From CAVRUZ01 sp963724495 (lineage in GTDB: Bacteria; Actinomycetota; Actinomycetes; Propionibacteriales; DAIQRJ01), in assembly GCA_963724495.1 (NCBI GenBank), contig CAVRUZ010000001.1:1-64000 (forward strand): a stretch of 64,000 bases of DNA. The letters are read 5' to 3'. This document shows positions 55,987 to 64,000 of this stretch, one piece after another. The notes beneath the pieces were generated by a model. That model saw only the letters and a list, made by a program, of their open reading frames with translations, did not search any database and was not told where the DNA came from. Made by a program: the position numbers and the translations under genes. Positions within the stretch are counted from its first letter, which is position 1, and every line of letters starts with the position of its first letter.

Positions 55987-57036
55987 GTGCCCGAGGCCAT
56001 CGCCTACTCCGTCAGCTCCGCCACCGCACCGTTCGAGAAGGTCACGATCACCCGGCGAGAGCCTGGGCCGCACGAGGTGCTCTTCGACGTCCGGTACGCA
56101 GGGATCTGCCACTCCGACATACATACGGCACGCGAGGAATGGGGCGCAGCGACCTTCCCCCTGGTCCCTGGCCATGAGATCGCCGGTGTGGTCCGCGAGG
56201 TCGGCAGTTCGGTGACGAAGTTCAAGCCTGGTGACCGAGTAGGCGTCGGCTGCTTCGTGGACTCCTGCCGGGACTGCCCGGAGTGCCTGGCCGGTGAGGA
56301 GCAGTACTGCAGCACCGGTGGGACGGTCTGGACCTACGGATCACCCGGCCGCGACGGGAAGTCCACCGACGGCGGCTACTCGACCTGCATCACCGTCGAG
56401 GAGGACTACATCTGCCGGATCCCGGACGGGCTCGGACTGGATGTCGCCGCCCCGCTGCTGTGCGCCGGAATCACGCTCTACGCGCCGCTCCGTCGGTGGG
56501 GTGCCGGCCCGGGACAACGCGTCGCGATCGTGGGCATGGGCGGTCTCGGACACATGGGCGTGAAGATCGCCGCCGCCATGGGGGCCGAGGTCACGGTCTT
56601 GAGCCAGTCGCTGTCCAAGCAGGAAGACGGCCTGCGCTTCGGAGCCAAGCACTACTACGCCACCTCGGACCCCGAGACCTTCGAGAAGCTCACCAACACC
56701 TTCGACCTTGTCATCAGCACGATCTCGGCGACGAGCGACATGGAGGGCTATCTCAGCTTGCTGAGACTCGGCGGGACTCTCGTCAACGTCGGCCTGCCGG
56801 AGGAGCCACTGACGGTGCCTGCCGGTGCCCTGGGTGACGGCCGCAAGAACCTGGCCGGTTCGACCATCGGCGGCATCGCCGAGACGCAGGAGATGCTCGA
56901 CTTCTGTGCCGAGAACGGGATCGCCGCCGACATCGAGACGATCGGGGGCGAGGACATCACCAAGGCCTACGACCGCGTCGTGGACAGCGACGTGCGGTAC
57001 CGCTTCGTCATCGACACGGCGACCTTCACCGAGTGA
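55987..57036 (+). CDS. NAD(P)-dependent alcohol dehydrogenase (CAD/YjgB-like)
   Basis: 349-residue zinc MDR enzyme. Catalytic Cys41-His42 (GICHSDIHTAREEW) and His63-Glu64, structural Cys94, 97, 100 and 108, and the coenzyme motif GMGGLGHMGVK near 182. The pattern fits the cinnamyl alcohol dehydrogenase subgroup, which reduces aldehydes with NADPH. GAGGAG lies seven bases before the start. It is transcribed singly; a gap of about 175 bases follows, in which I see only GC-rich repeats of GTGCCGGT type. Confidence 0.87.
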   Translation: MPEAIAYSVSSATAPFEKVTITRREPGPHEVLFDVRYAGICHSDIHTAREEWGAATFPLVPGHEIAGVVREVGSSVTKFKPGDRVGVGCFVDSCRDCPECLAGEEQYCSTGGTVWTYGSPGRDGKSTDGGYSTCITVEEDYICRIPDGLGLDVAAPLLCAGITLYAPLRRWGAGPGQRVAIVGMGGLGHMGVKIAAAMGAEVTVLSQSLSKQEDGLRFGAKHYYATSDPETFEKLTNTFDLVISTISATSDMEGYLSLLRLGGTLVNVGLPEEPLTVPAGALGDGRKNLAGSTIGGIAETQEMLDFCAENGIAADIETIGGEDITKAYDRVVDSDVRYRFVIDTATFTE

Positions 57037-57212
57037 CCTCGGGCCACCGGCCCGCACGGTGCAGGTGCCGTGTAGGTGCCGGTGAGTGTCCGGATCCTGC
57101 CGTGGCCGCACGCGGACGGCGGCCGTTCCTGCGCTTCGGTATCGGGCCGGCGTCGCGTCACTGTGGCGGCTGGCAGAGGTGCCGGTAAGCCGCCGGCAGG
57201 CTGGAGCGACCG

Positions 57213-59975
57213 ATGACCGCAGACGCGCCCACCAGAGAGCAGAAGCGATCCGACAAGCGAGAGTCAGCCGACCGTCCAGACGTGGCGCCGGCCAGGCGGG
57301 CGGCGTGGGGGCTGCGAGTCGAGCATCTGGAGACCGTCGCCGGGCTCACCGAGCGTCGTCCGAGACTGTCCTGGCGGCTCCCCGACAACGCCCGTGCACA
57401 GGAGTCGGCGCACGTGGAGATCACCGTCAACGGGTCGACGCGTGCCTACGACATCGCGAGCCGACAGCACGTGCTGGTGCCCTGGCCCGGGGATCCGCTG
57501 CCGTCCCGCGCGCGGGTGAGCTGGCGGGTGCGAGTCTCGGTCGAGGGCGCTGAGCACCACTGGTCCGAACCCGCCACGTTCACCACCGGGCTGGCCCGCG
57601 AGGACTGGACGGCGGACTGGATCGGCCCGGACGCGCCGTCGATCCCCGAAGCGGGGAATCGGCCGGCCTACCTGCTGCGTCGCGGCTTCTCCCTGGGCAC
57701 GGGCATTCGCCGGGCCACTGCCTACGCCACGGCGCACGGGATCTACGAGCTCTTCGTCAACGGTTCCCGGGTTGGCGATGCCGAGCTGACACCTGGCTAC
57801 ACCAGCTACCGCAAGTACCTGCACGTGCAGGCCTACGACGTGACGAGGCTCCTCCGCACCGGTGAGAACGTCGTCGGCGCAGCCTTGTCCGATGGTTGGT
57901 TCCGCGGCCGCACCGGCTTCTACCGCACGCCTGACTGCTTCGGGAATGAGACGGCTTTGCTGTGCCAGTTGGAGATCGAGTCGGTCGACGGTCGCGTGCA
58001 CACCGTCGCGACCGACAGCAAGTGGACCTGGTCGACGGGCTCCATCGTCGCCGCCGACCTGATGGACGGGCAGCGGATCGACTACACGCAAGCCAATCCG
58101 GGCTGGAGCGACCGGGCGGGAACGGGCTTCGAACGTGTGGCGGTCCGAACCGGGAGTTCGTACGAGACGCCGTCGTTGATCTCGTCGCCGGCGCCACCCG
58201 TTCGCACCGTGGAGTGGCTGCCCGCCCGCGCATTGACGACGCTCGACGACGGCAGCGTCGTCGCGGACTTCGGGCAGAACAGCAACGGCTGGGTGCGCAT
58301 CACCGGACTTACCGACGAGCAGATCACGATCGAGCACGCGGAAGCGCTGGATCCCGACGGAACAGGGAACATCTCCAACGACCACCTCCGCTCGGCCATG
58401 CTCGGTGGTGGGCAGGCGCCGGTGGGAATGACGGACTCGGTGGTTGCGGCAGCACCCGGAGACCTCGGGCTGCCGAGCGGTGAAGTGCAGTTTCGTCATA
58501 CCACCAACGGATTCCAGTACGCGAGGCTGACTGGAGACGTCAGCAGACTGACACCCGACCGCCTGTCTGCAGCTGTGGTGCACACCGACCTGCGTCGAAC
58601 AGGCTGGTTCGCCTGCAGTGACGACCGGGTGAATCGCCTGCACGAGTTGGCCGTGTGGAGCTTCCGCGGCAACGCCTGCGACATCCCGACCGACTGCCCG
58701 CATCGTGAACGGGCCGGCTGGACCGGCGACTACCAGCTCTACATCCCCACCGCCGCTTACCTCTACGACGTCGCCGGCTTCACCGAGAAGTGGCTTCAGG
58801 GGGTGATCGCCGACCAGCGCGACAACGGCGTGATCCTCAACTTCTCGCCCGACCCGCACGCGGAGCCGGGCAACGTCGATGTCGAGCCTGAACCCTGGGA
58901 CCGCAACCAGGGCTCGGCCGGCTGGTGTGAGGCCATCATCATCGTGCCGTGGCAGATGTACCGGAGCTATGGCGACCGCAAGGCGCTGGCCGACTGCTAT
59001 CCGGCGATGCTCCGCTGGCACGAGTACTGCCGCCATCAAGCGGAGACCAAGCGCCACCGGCTCGTCGAAGAGCGTCGACCCGATCCAGCCCCACACGACC
59101 GCTACCTCTGGGACACCGGCTACCACTGGGGTGAGTGGCTCGAAGCCGGCGAGGCCGCGACACCGCACCTCCCCGACGAGGGCGAGGGGATCGTCGCCAC
59201 CGCCTACTACTACTGGGGAACGCACCTCCTGGCCAAGATCGCCGGGACCCTCGGGCACGACGAAGACGCCTGTCGATACGCCGAGCTGGCGTCGAGGATC
59301 GCTTCCGCCTGGCAGACCGAGTACCTCGAAGGCGACGGGCGCCTCGCCCGGGACACCCAGTCCACGTATGCCCGGGCACTGACGTTCGGGCTGATTCCCA
59401 AAGCCCAGCGCCGCGCGGCGGCCGATCGCCTGGTTCAACTCGTGCGTGACGCTGGCACGCACCTGTCCACCGGCTTCCTCTCCACGCCGATGCTGCTGCC
59501 CGCACTCGCTGACACCGGACACTCCGACGTCGCCTTCGACCTGCTGGCCACCGACACCGAACCGTCGTGGATGGTGATGATCGACCGGGGAGCTACCACG
59601 ATCTGGGAGAGCTGGGACGGGCTGAGCGCCACGGGCGAGCCGAAGCACTCGCTCAACCACTACAGCAAGGGTGCGGTGATCTCCTTCCTGCACACGCATG
59701 TCGCCGGACTTCGGCTGGCGGAGGGGTCAGTCGCGTACCGGGAGTTCGTCGTGCAGCCGCTGATCGGCGGTGGTCTCACCTGGGCGGAGGCGACGCTGGA
59801 CACCCCGCAGGGTCGTGTCCAGTCGGGCTGGCGGCTTGCCGACGACAAGGTCACGATCGAGGTGACGGTTCCGAGCGGAACGCAGGCCGAGGTCCGGCTG
59901 CCCTCCGGCGCGCATCACCACGTGGGCGTCGGCCGGCACCGGTTCTGCGAACCGTGGGCAGCCGGTGGGCCTTAG
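57213..59975 (+). CDS. Alpha-L-rhamnosidase, GH78
   Basis: 920-residue GH78 enzyme that removes terminal L-rhamnose from rhamnogalacturonan or plant glycosides. Order: N-terminal beta-domain beginning GLRVEHLETVAGLTERRPRLSWRLP, a second beta-domain with YELFVNGSRVGDAELTPGYTSYRKYL, then the (alpha/alpha)6 barrel with NACDIPTDCPHRERAGWTGDYQLY, which holds the usual catalytic Glu/Asp, and TTIWESWDG. A C-terminal beta-sandwich ends it. There is no signal peptide, so it acts inside the cell. GGAG lies eight bases upstream. The peptide deformylase gene starts 15 bases later. Confidence 0.92.
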   Translation: MTADAPTREQKRSDKRESADRPDVAPARRAAWGLRVEHLETVAGLTERRPRLSWRLPDNARAQESAHVEITVNGSTRAYDIASRQHVLVPWPGDPLPSRARVSWRVRVSVEGAEHHWSEPATFTTGLAREDWTADWIGPDAPSIPEAGNRPAYLLRRGFSLGTGIRRATAYATAHGIYELFVNGSRVGDAELTPGYTSYRKYLHVQAYDVTRLLRTGENVVGAALSDGWFRGRTGFYRTPDCFGNETALLCQLEIESVDGRVHTVATDSKWTWSTGSIVAADLMDGQRIDYTQANPGWSDRAGTGFERVAVRTGSSYETPSLISSPAPPVRTVEWLPARALTTLDDGSVVADFGQNSNGWVRITGLTDEQITIEHAEALDPDGTGNISNDHLRSAMLGGGQAPVGMTDSVVAAAPGDLGLPSGEVQFRHTTNGFQYARLTGDVSRLTPDRLSAAVVHTDLRRTGWFACSDDRVNRLHELAVWSFRGNACDIPTDCPHRERAGWTGDYQLYIPTAAYLYDVAGFTEKWLQGVIADQRDNGVILNFSPDPHAEPGNVDVEPEPWDRNQGSAGWCEAIIIVPWQMYRSYGDRKALADCYPAMLRWHEYCRHQAETKRHRLVEERRPDPAPHDRYLWDTGYHWGEWLEAGEAATPHLPDEGEGIVATAYYYWGTHLLAKIAGTLGHDEDACRYAELASRIASAWQTEYLEGDGRLARDTQSTYARALTFGLIPKAQRRAAADRLVQLVRDAGTHLSTGFLSTPMLLPALADTGHSDVAFDLLATDTEPSWMVMIDRGATTIWESWDGLSATGEPKHSLNHYSKGAVISFLHTHVAGLRLAEGSVAYREFVVQPLIGGGLTWAEATLDTPQGRVQSGWRLADDKVTIEVTVPSGTQAEVRLPSGAHHHVGVGRHRFCEPWAAGGP

Positions 59976-59989
59976 TACCCTGCCTCCTC

Positions 59990-60484
59990 GTGAGCACCTC
60001 TTCTGTGACCGCGCACCCGGAGATCCGGCAGTTCGGTGATCCCGTGCTGCGCACCCGGTGCACGCCGGTCACCAGCTTCGACGAGCGGCTGCGGGCCAGC
60101 GGCGACCGGATGTTCCGGGTGATGGCCGAGGCAGAGGGCATGGGCCTTGCCGCGAACCAGGTCGGGCTCACCGGCGCGTTCTTCGTCTGGGCCTACGAAG
60201 GCGAGCGCGGGCTCGTCGCCAACCCGACGCTGGAGATCGTCGACGCGACCGAGGCGACCGAGGCCGAGGGCTGCCTGTCGGTGTTCGGCTACAGCTGGCC
60301 GACGCCCCGGGCCCAGACCGTTCGGCTCAGCGGCCACGACGGCTGGGGTGAGCCGGTCGAGCTCGAAGCCGAGGGATACCTGGCCCGCTGCTTCCAGCAC
60401 GAATGCGATCACCTGGACGGAAAGCTCTACCTGCAACGGCTTGCGGGCAGCCTGCGGCGTCAGGCCCTCGACGCCCTGCGGTGA
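59990..60484 (+). CDS. def: Peptide deformylase
   Basis: Removes the formyl group from nascent proteins. 164 residues from GTG 59990. The three deformylase motifs are present: GMGLAANQ at 50-57, EGCLS at 93-97 with metal ligand Cys95, and HECDH at 137-141 with His137, His141 and catalytic Glu138. The length fits a type 1 enzyme. Start GTG is supported by TCCTC-poor but close context; the frame is open further upstream within the rhamnosidase gene and that part is rejected. Probably an extra copy, since the setting is not a ribosomal one. Confidence 0.9.
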   Translation: MSTSSVTAHPEIRQFGDPVLRTRCTPVTSFDERLRASGDRMFRVMAEAEGMGLAANQVGLTGAFFVWAYEGERGLVANPTLEIVDATEATEAEGCLSVFGYSWPTPRAQTVRLSGHDGWGEPVELEAEGYLARCFQHECDHLDGKLYLQRLAGSLRRQALDALR

Positions 60485-61186
60485 CTAGCCGGACCTCGAC
60501 CGGGCAAGGAACCGCGGCCACCGCAAGGCTGGGCCGACGCGGTGCGTCGTGATCAGGAACGCGAGCCACGCGGCCCCCAGCGTCCATCCGACCGCCACGT
60601 CGGTGACCCAGTGGTGGCCGAGGTAGACCCGGGACAGGCCCATCGCCACGATCCAGCAGACAGCTGCCACGATCAGGGCCAGCCGCACTCTCCGCGACGA
60701 GAGGGCAGGGAGCACCAGATAGGCCAGCAGGCCCACGAGCACTGTCGCCGAGAGCGTGTGTCCACTGGGAAACGCCGGGGACGTCTCGAAGGGCGGCACC
60801 GCGTCTTCGTGTGCTGGACGAACCCGGCCGATGATCCCCTTGCCGACGCGGGACATGGCGATCGTGCCCGCTGCGGCGATGGACATCAGCACCAACGGCG
60901 TCCACGAGTGGCGCCAGATCACGAGCGCGACGGTGCAGACCATCGTGATGACCGTCATCCAGAGCGGGCTGCCGAGGTCGGTGAACACCGTGACGGCGGA
61001 ATTCAGCCAGGGCGTCCGGCGCTCGATCATCCAGTCGAGCACCGGCCCGTCGACCCGGCTCAGGCCGTCCCGCTCCGCCATCGCCTCGTAGATCTCCGCG
61101 CTGGCCGCCGTCATCGCGGTCGCGGCACCAACGCCGAGAACCGCGGTGAGCACCGTGACCACCCTCGGCGGGACCCGGGTGGTCAC
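60485..61186 (-). CDS. PAP2-family membrane phosphatase
   Basis: 233 residues with about six membrane segments. The phosphatase signature is complete: KGIIGRVRP (KxxxxxxRP), FPSGH (PSGH) and SRVYLGHHWVTDV (SRxxxxxHxxxD). Such enzymes hydrolyse lipid pyrophosphates or phosphatidic acid at the membrane surface. GTG 61186 lies 13 bases after the pepC stop, so the two genes are probably co-transcribed. It is directly convergent with def, with no bases between the stops. Confidence 0.87.
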   Translation of the reverse strand: MTTRVPPRVVTVLTAVLGVGAATAMTAASAEIYEAMAERDGLSRVDGPVLDWMIERRTPWLNSAVTVFTDLGSPLWMTVITMVCTVALVIWRHSWTPLVLMSIAAAGTIAMSRVGKGIIGRVRPAHEDAVPPFETSPAFPSGHTLSATVLVGLLAYLVLPALSSRRVRLALIVAAVCWIVAMGLSRVYLGHHWVTDVAVGWTLGAAWLAFLITTHRVGPALRWPRFLARSRSG

Positions 61187-61199
61187 GGCTCCCGGCGGG

Positions 61200-62531
61200 T
61201 CACCCCCGCCGCGCAAGTGCGCCCATCGGGTCCCAGGCCGGCAGCACCGTCGGCTCGGCGGCAAGCGCCTGCCTGAGTTCGTCCGACAGCATCGACTTCG
61301 GCGCCGCGATCTCGAACACGTACTCGTCGAACCACGAGTCGTTCATGGTGTAGAAGCCCTTCTCGGCCTTCTCGTCACCCCACGAGTTCTCGACCCGCCA
61401 CTTGCGCGGGGCGCCGTCGACGATGTCGACGCCGGTGAACAGCATCGCGTGGGTCATCAGCGTCTCGTGGTAGAGCAGCCGAGCCGCCTTGTCGAGCGTG
61501 AACTCGGTGTCGTAGATCCCGCCGAGGTCGAACAGCTTCGCGTCCCAGATGCCGATGTCGCCGTTCATCTGCTGGCCGACGTCGCAGCCGAACCACACCG
61601 GAGTGCCGTTCGTGATCTGTTCGGAGGCAAGCCGCTTCATCACGTCCGCCTCGACGTTCAGGTACACGACCGGGGGCGCGTCGACCACGTTGCCGAGCAT
61701 GTCCACCGTGTAGGTCCGGCCGTACGGCGACGACTCGCGCGGGTCGTTCACCAGGCACACGTAGTCGTCGAGGTCGATCGAGACGTACTTGTCGCGGAAC
61801 TGCTGCGGCGTGAGCCAGCCGTCGCGGTGGAATCCCTTGTCCTTGTCGGTCCACTGCCACAGGAACGACTCGGGTGGCGTGCCGAGGTGAAGGCACAGCA
61901 CGCGCCAGGCGGTGGCGAGAGCCTTCTCGGCCACCTCGTCCCTGGCGGCGTTGGTGCCGGCTTCCCGGATGTCGCGGGCAGCGGTGTGCAGCACCTGCCG
62001 CAGCGAACTGTTCATGGCTGCGGTCGAGGAGGAGCTCACGGTCTCGGGCATCGCCGACTTGGGCACCAGCCCGTGCTTGTCGACAACCGCGACGAACATG
62101 TTCCACTGGCCGCCGTCGCCGAGACACTCGCGCATGAGCGTGGCCACGGTGCGATCGTCGGGATCGCGATCGATGGTGTCGATGATCGACTGCAGGAAGT
62201 AGTTCGCCCGCTCGATCTTGTCGAAGAACATCGTGTGGTTCTGGCTGAACTCGAACTCCTTGACGTTCATGGCGTTCATCGCGCCGACCCGCAGCAGGTT
62301 CAACCCGGCGAACAGCCAGCAGCGTCCGCTCCGCTTCTGGTTCGTGGCCTTCCAGTCGTCGAGGACGTGCGACATCGACGGGTCGATGGATGTCACGACA
62401 TCGCGATCCAGCGCCACGTCCTTCAGCTCGGCGGCGGTGAGCGCGTTCTGCAGGAGCTTGGCCGTGGGGTCGGCCGTGAACTCCTTGCGCAGGCGTGCGA
62501 GGTCGTCTGTGGTCAACTGCTTGGCGGTCAT
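61200..62531 (-). CDS. pepC: Aminopeptidase C / bleomycin hydrolase (peptidase C1B)
   Basis: 443-residue papain-fold cysteine aminopeptidase, cytosolic and normally hexameric. The catalytic residues are Gln65 and Cys71 (NQKRSGRCWLFAGLN), His361 (THAMLFTGVD) and Asn382 (VENSWGD). The C-terminus is several residues longer than the usual family end, which normally self-trims to set aminopeptidase specificity. An AAGGAG seven bases before the ATG supports the start. The 275 bases upstream contain its promoter and that of the divergent ABC gene; no motif stands out there. Confidence 0.92.
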   Translation of the reverse strand: MTAKQLTTDDLARLRKEFTADPTAKLLQNALTAAELKDVALDRDVVTSIDPSMSHVLDDWKATNQKRSGRCWLFAGLNLLRVGAMNAMNVKEFEFSQNHTMFFDKIERANYFLQSIIDTIDRDPDDRTVATLMRECLGDGGQWNMFVAVVDKHGLVPKSAMPETVSSSSTAAMNSSLRQVLHTAARDIREAGTNAARDEVAEKALATAWRVLCLHLGTPPESFLWQWTDKDKGFHRDGWLTPQQFRDKYVSIDLDDYVCLVNDPRESSPYGRTYTVDMLGNVVDAPPVVYLNVEADVMKRLASEQITNGTPVWFGCDVGQQMNGDIGIWDAKLFDLGGIYDTEFTLDKAARLLYHETLMTHAMLFTGVDIVDGAPRKWRVENSWGDEKAEKGFYTMNDSWFDEYVFEIAAPKSMLSDELRQALAAEPTVLPAWDPMGALARRG

Positions 62532-62806
62532 GCGATGGACTCCTTGTCCGGTGCAGACGGGAAGTGCTTGTCCGAGGTGTCAGCGCGCACTGGGCGCTTC
62601 CTTGGTGGGCGGATCAGGACGCCGGGCTGCTGCCCAGGCGTCGAACAGATCGTGGACTGGCGAGCAGTCGCGGCATTGCGGGCAATAGCGTCACGCTACC
62701 CGGCCCGTCATTCTCGTACCGTCCGTCTCGCCCCAGGCCCGTCATCGACGCGAATCCCGCGTAACCGACATATCGTGGGTTCGCTCACTTTGCGGACAGG
62801 AGTCCG

Positions 62807-64000
62807 ATGCCTTCGAGCAGGAACCTGTCCGTGCCGAGACGACCGGTACTTCTCCGGCCGCCGGACCGCCCGCCGCGGCTGCCGTCACCCCGGATCAACG
62901 AGGACACCACGCCGCGAGTGCTCACCCTGCGCGTCATCGCAGGTGCCCGGCGCTACACCGGTCCGGCCGCCGCGCTGGCGATCGGGCACCAGGTGGGCGA
63001 GGCGCTCGTGCCCGTGGTCATGGGGTTCGGCATCGACCACGCAGTGCGCACGGGGAATGTCCGCGACCTGCTGATCACGCTCGGGCCTGCTCGCGCTCAC
63101 GTTCGCCGGCCTGTCGTACAGCTTCCGCCTCGGTTCGTTCCTCGGTGAGATCGGCAGGCAGGCCACCGAGTACCAGTTGCGGCTCGCCGTCGTCCGGCGC
63201 CTGCTCGATCCGCGCGGGCTGGCCGGTCGGCGCCACCTGCCCGGGGAGGCCCTGTCGCTGGCGACGGCCGACGTGCAGAACCTCTCGACGGCGGTGCTGC
63301 TGGGGGTGTACCCCGCCGGCGAACTGGCGGCGATCATCTTCGGCGGTCTGGTGCTGTTCTGGATCTCCTGGCCGCTCGGCCTGATCGTGTTCATCGCCAC
63401 GCCGGTCGTCCTGCTGCTGATGGATCGCGCCGGGGGCTCCCTCGTGCGGCGCACGGAGGTCGAGCAGCAACTCGCGGCGGACGCGGGCGCGCACGCCACC
63501 GACATCGTCACCGGCTACCGGGTGGTCAAGGGCATCCGGGCGGAGGCAGAGGCCGCGCGCCGGTACGCGACGTTGAGCCAGAAGGCCCTGCGAGGCACGT
63601 TGCGGGCCCGATCTGCGTCGGGCCGGTACCGCGGGGTCACCGACGCTTCGACGGCGATGATCGTCGCCGGCGTGGCACTGATGGCCGGACTCCTGGCGGT
63701 CCGCGGCGAGATCACCATCGGCGAGCTGATCACCGTGGTGGGGCTGACGCAGCTGCTGATCACCCCGATCAGCTCGTTCGCGACCAATGCGGGAACGGTG
63801 TGGGCCGCTGCCCGGGCCTCGGCCGCCCGGCTGCTGCCGATCCTGGGCGGCCAGGCAGCGCTGAGCGGCACGGGGCGGGTACCGGAGCCCGATCCCGACG
63901 CCCCGGTACTGCGGGTGTCGTCGCCCGACCTGCCATCGGTCGACCTGCGCGGGGACGAGATCCTCGCGCTCGCGGCCGACGCCCGCACCGCCGACGACCT
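62807..64000 (+). pseudogene. ABC exporter permease-ATPase, frameshifted and cut by the window end
   Basis: The first frame (VLTLRVIAGARRYTGPAAALAIGHQVGEALVPVVMGFGIDHAV to LLITLG) is the start of a type IV ABC exporter membrane domain. One extra G at 63083-63085 shifts the frame; without it the sequence continues LLALTFAGLSYSFRLGSFLGEIGRQA and on through VVKGIRAEAEAARRYATLSQ to the end of the window. Just before the cut the nucleotide domain begins, where DLRGDEILALAADARTADDL stands where Walker A is expected. The gene has no stop within the window, so its length is unknown. Confidence 0.8.

Noticed and set aside
57264..59699. An 811-codon minus-strand frame opposite the rhamnosidase
   Set aside because: Antisense shadow of a clear GH78 gene; composition is non-protein-like.
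1..64000. CRISPR arrays, insertion sequences, prophage genes
   Set aside because: No short regularly spaced repeats, transposase, integrase or phage structural genes were recognised.

Overview
The window is high-GC DNA with tightly packed genes, GTG starts as well as ATG, and stop/start overlaps of the GTGA and ATGA type. The gene families are an F420/PPOX-type enzyme, a DUF222-HNH (13E12-type) protein, an MmyB-like XRE regulator, a three-helix-bundle protein, CYTH-CHAD and RecCBD. Together these suggest an actinobacterium, most likely Nocardioidaceae or a relative; this is inference from gene content. I saw no rRNA, transposase, phage module or CRISPR array.

Layout. 0.1-8.3 kb: a direct tandem duplication of about 4.05 kb carrying a polyol/alcohol dehydrogenase, an alpha/beta hydrolase, a TSUP-family transporter with a small Cys-containing ORF upstream, and a methyltransferase. 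The two units have decayed differently. 8.35 kb: a tRNA-Glu-like gene with a short anticodon loop, followed by a HEAT-repeat membrane protein. 10-24 kb: enzymes and regulators, including a VOC protein, SDR/epimerase, polyol dehydrogenase plus Gfo/Idh oxidoreductase, tyrosinase with a His-rich partner, hemerythrin with a divergent MarR regulator, XRE regulator, aldo/keto reductase, NERD-helicase between two related palindromes, flavin oxidase and GNAT. 24-32.6 kb: recC-recB-recD operon. 32.7-38.1 kb: NYN-LOTUS protein, small enzymes, CYTH-CHAD and a kinase. 38.1-42.7 kb: a translationally coupled cyclic-nucleotide cassette of cNMP-binding protein, MBL hydrolase and class III cyclase-STAND ATPase. 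42.8-60 kb: carbohydrate genes, namely GH15, dehydrogenase, GH51 arabinofuranosidase, araB-araD-araA and GH78 rhamnosidase, with ferritin, a membrane protein and peptide deformylase among them. 60.5-64 kb: PAP2 phosphatase, PepC and an ABC exporter cut by the window end.

Two window-wide features matter for any reader. First, at least a dozen genes are frameshifted, and every shift I could resolve is a single extra base, often in a short G/C run; this looks more like uncorrected sequencing insertions than true decay. Second, a family of 70-80 bp palindromes sits at gene ends. The arabinose and rhamnose genes together suggest use of plant arabinan/pectin side chains, but no sugar transporter or sugar-specific regulator is visible here.
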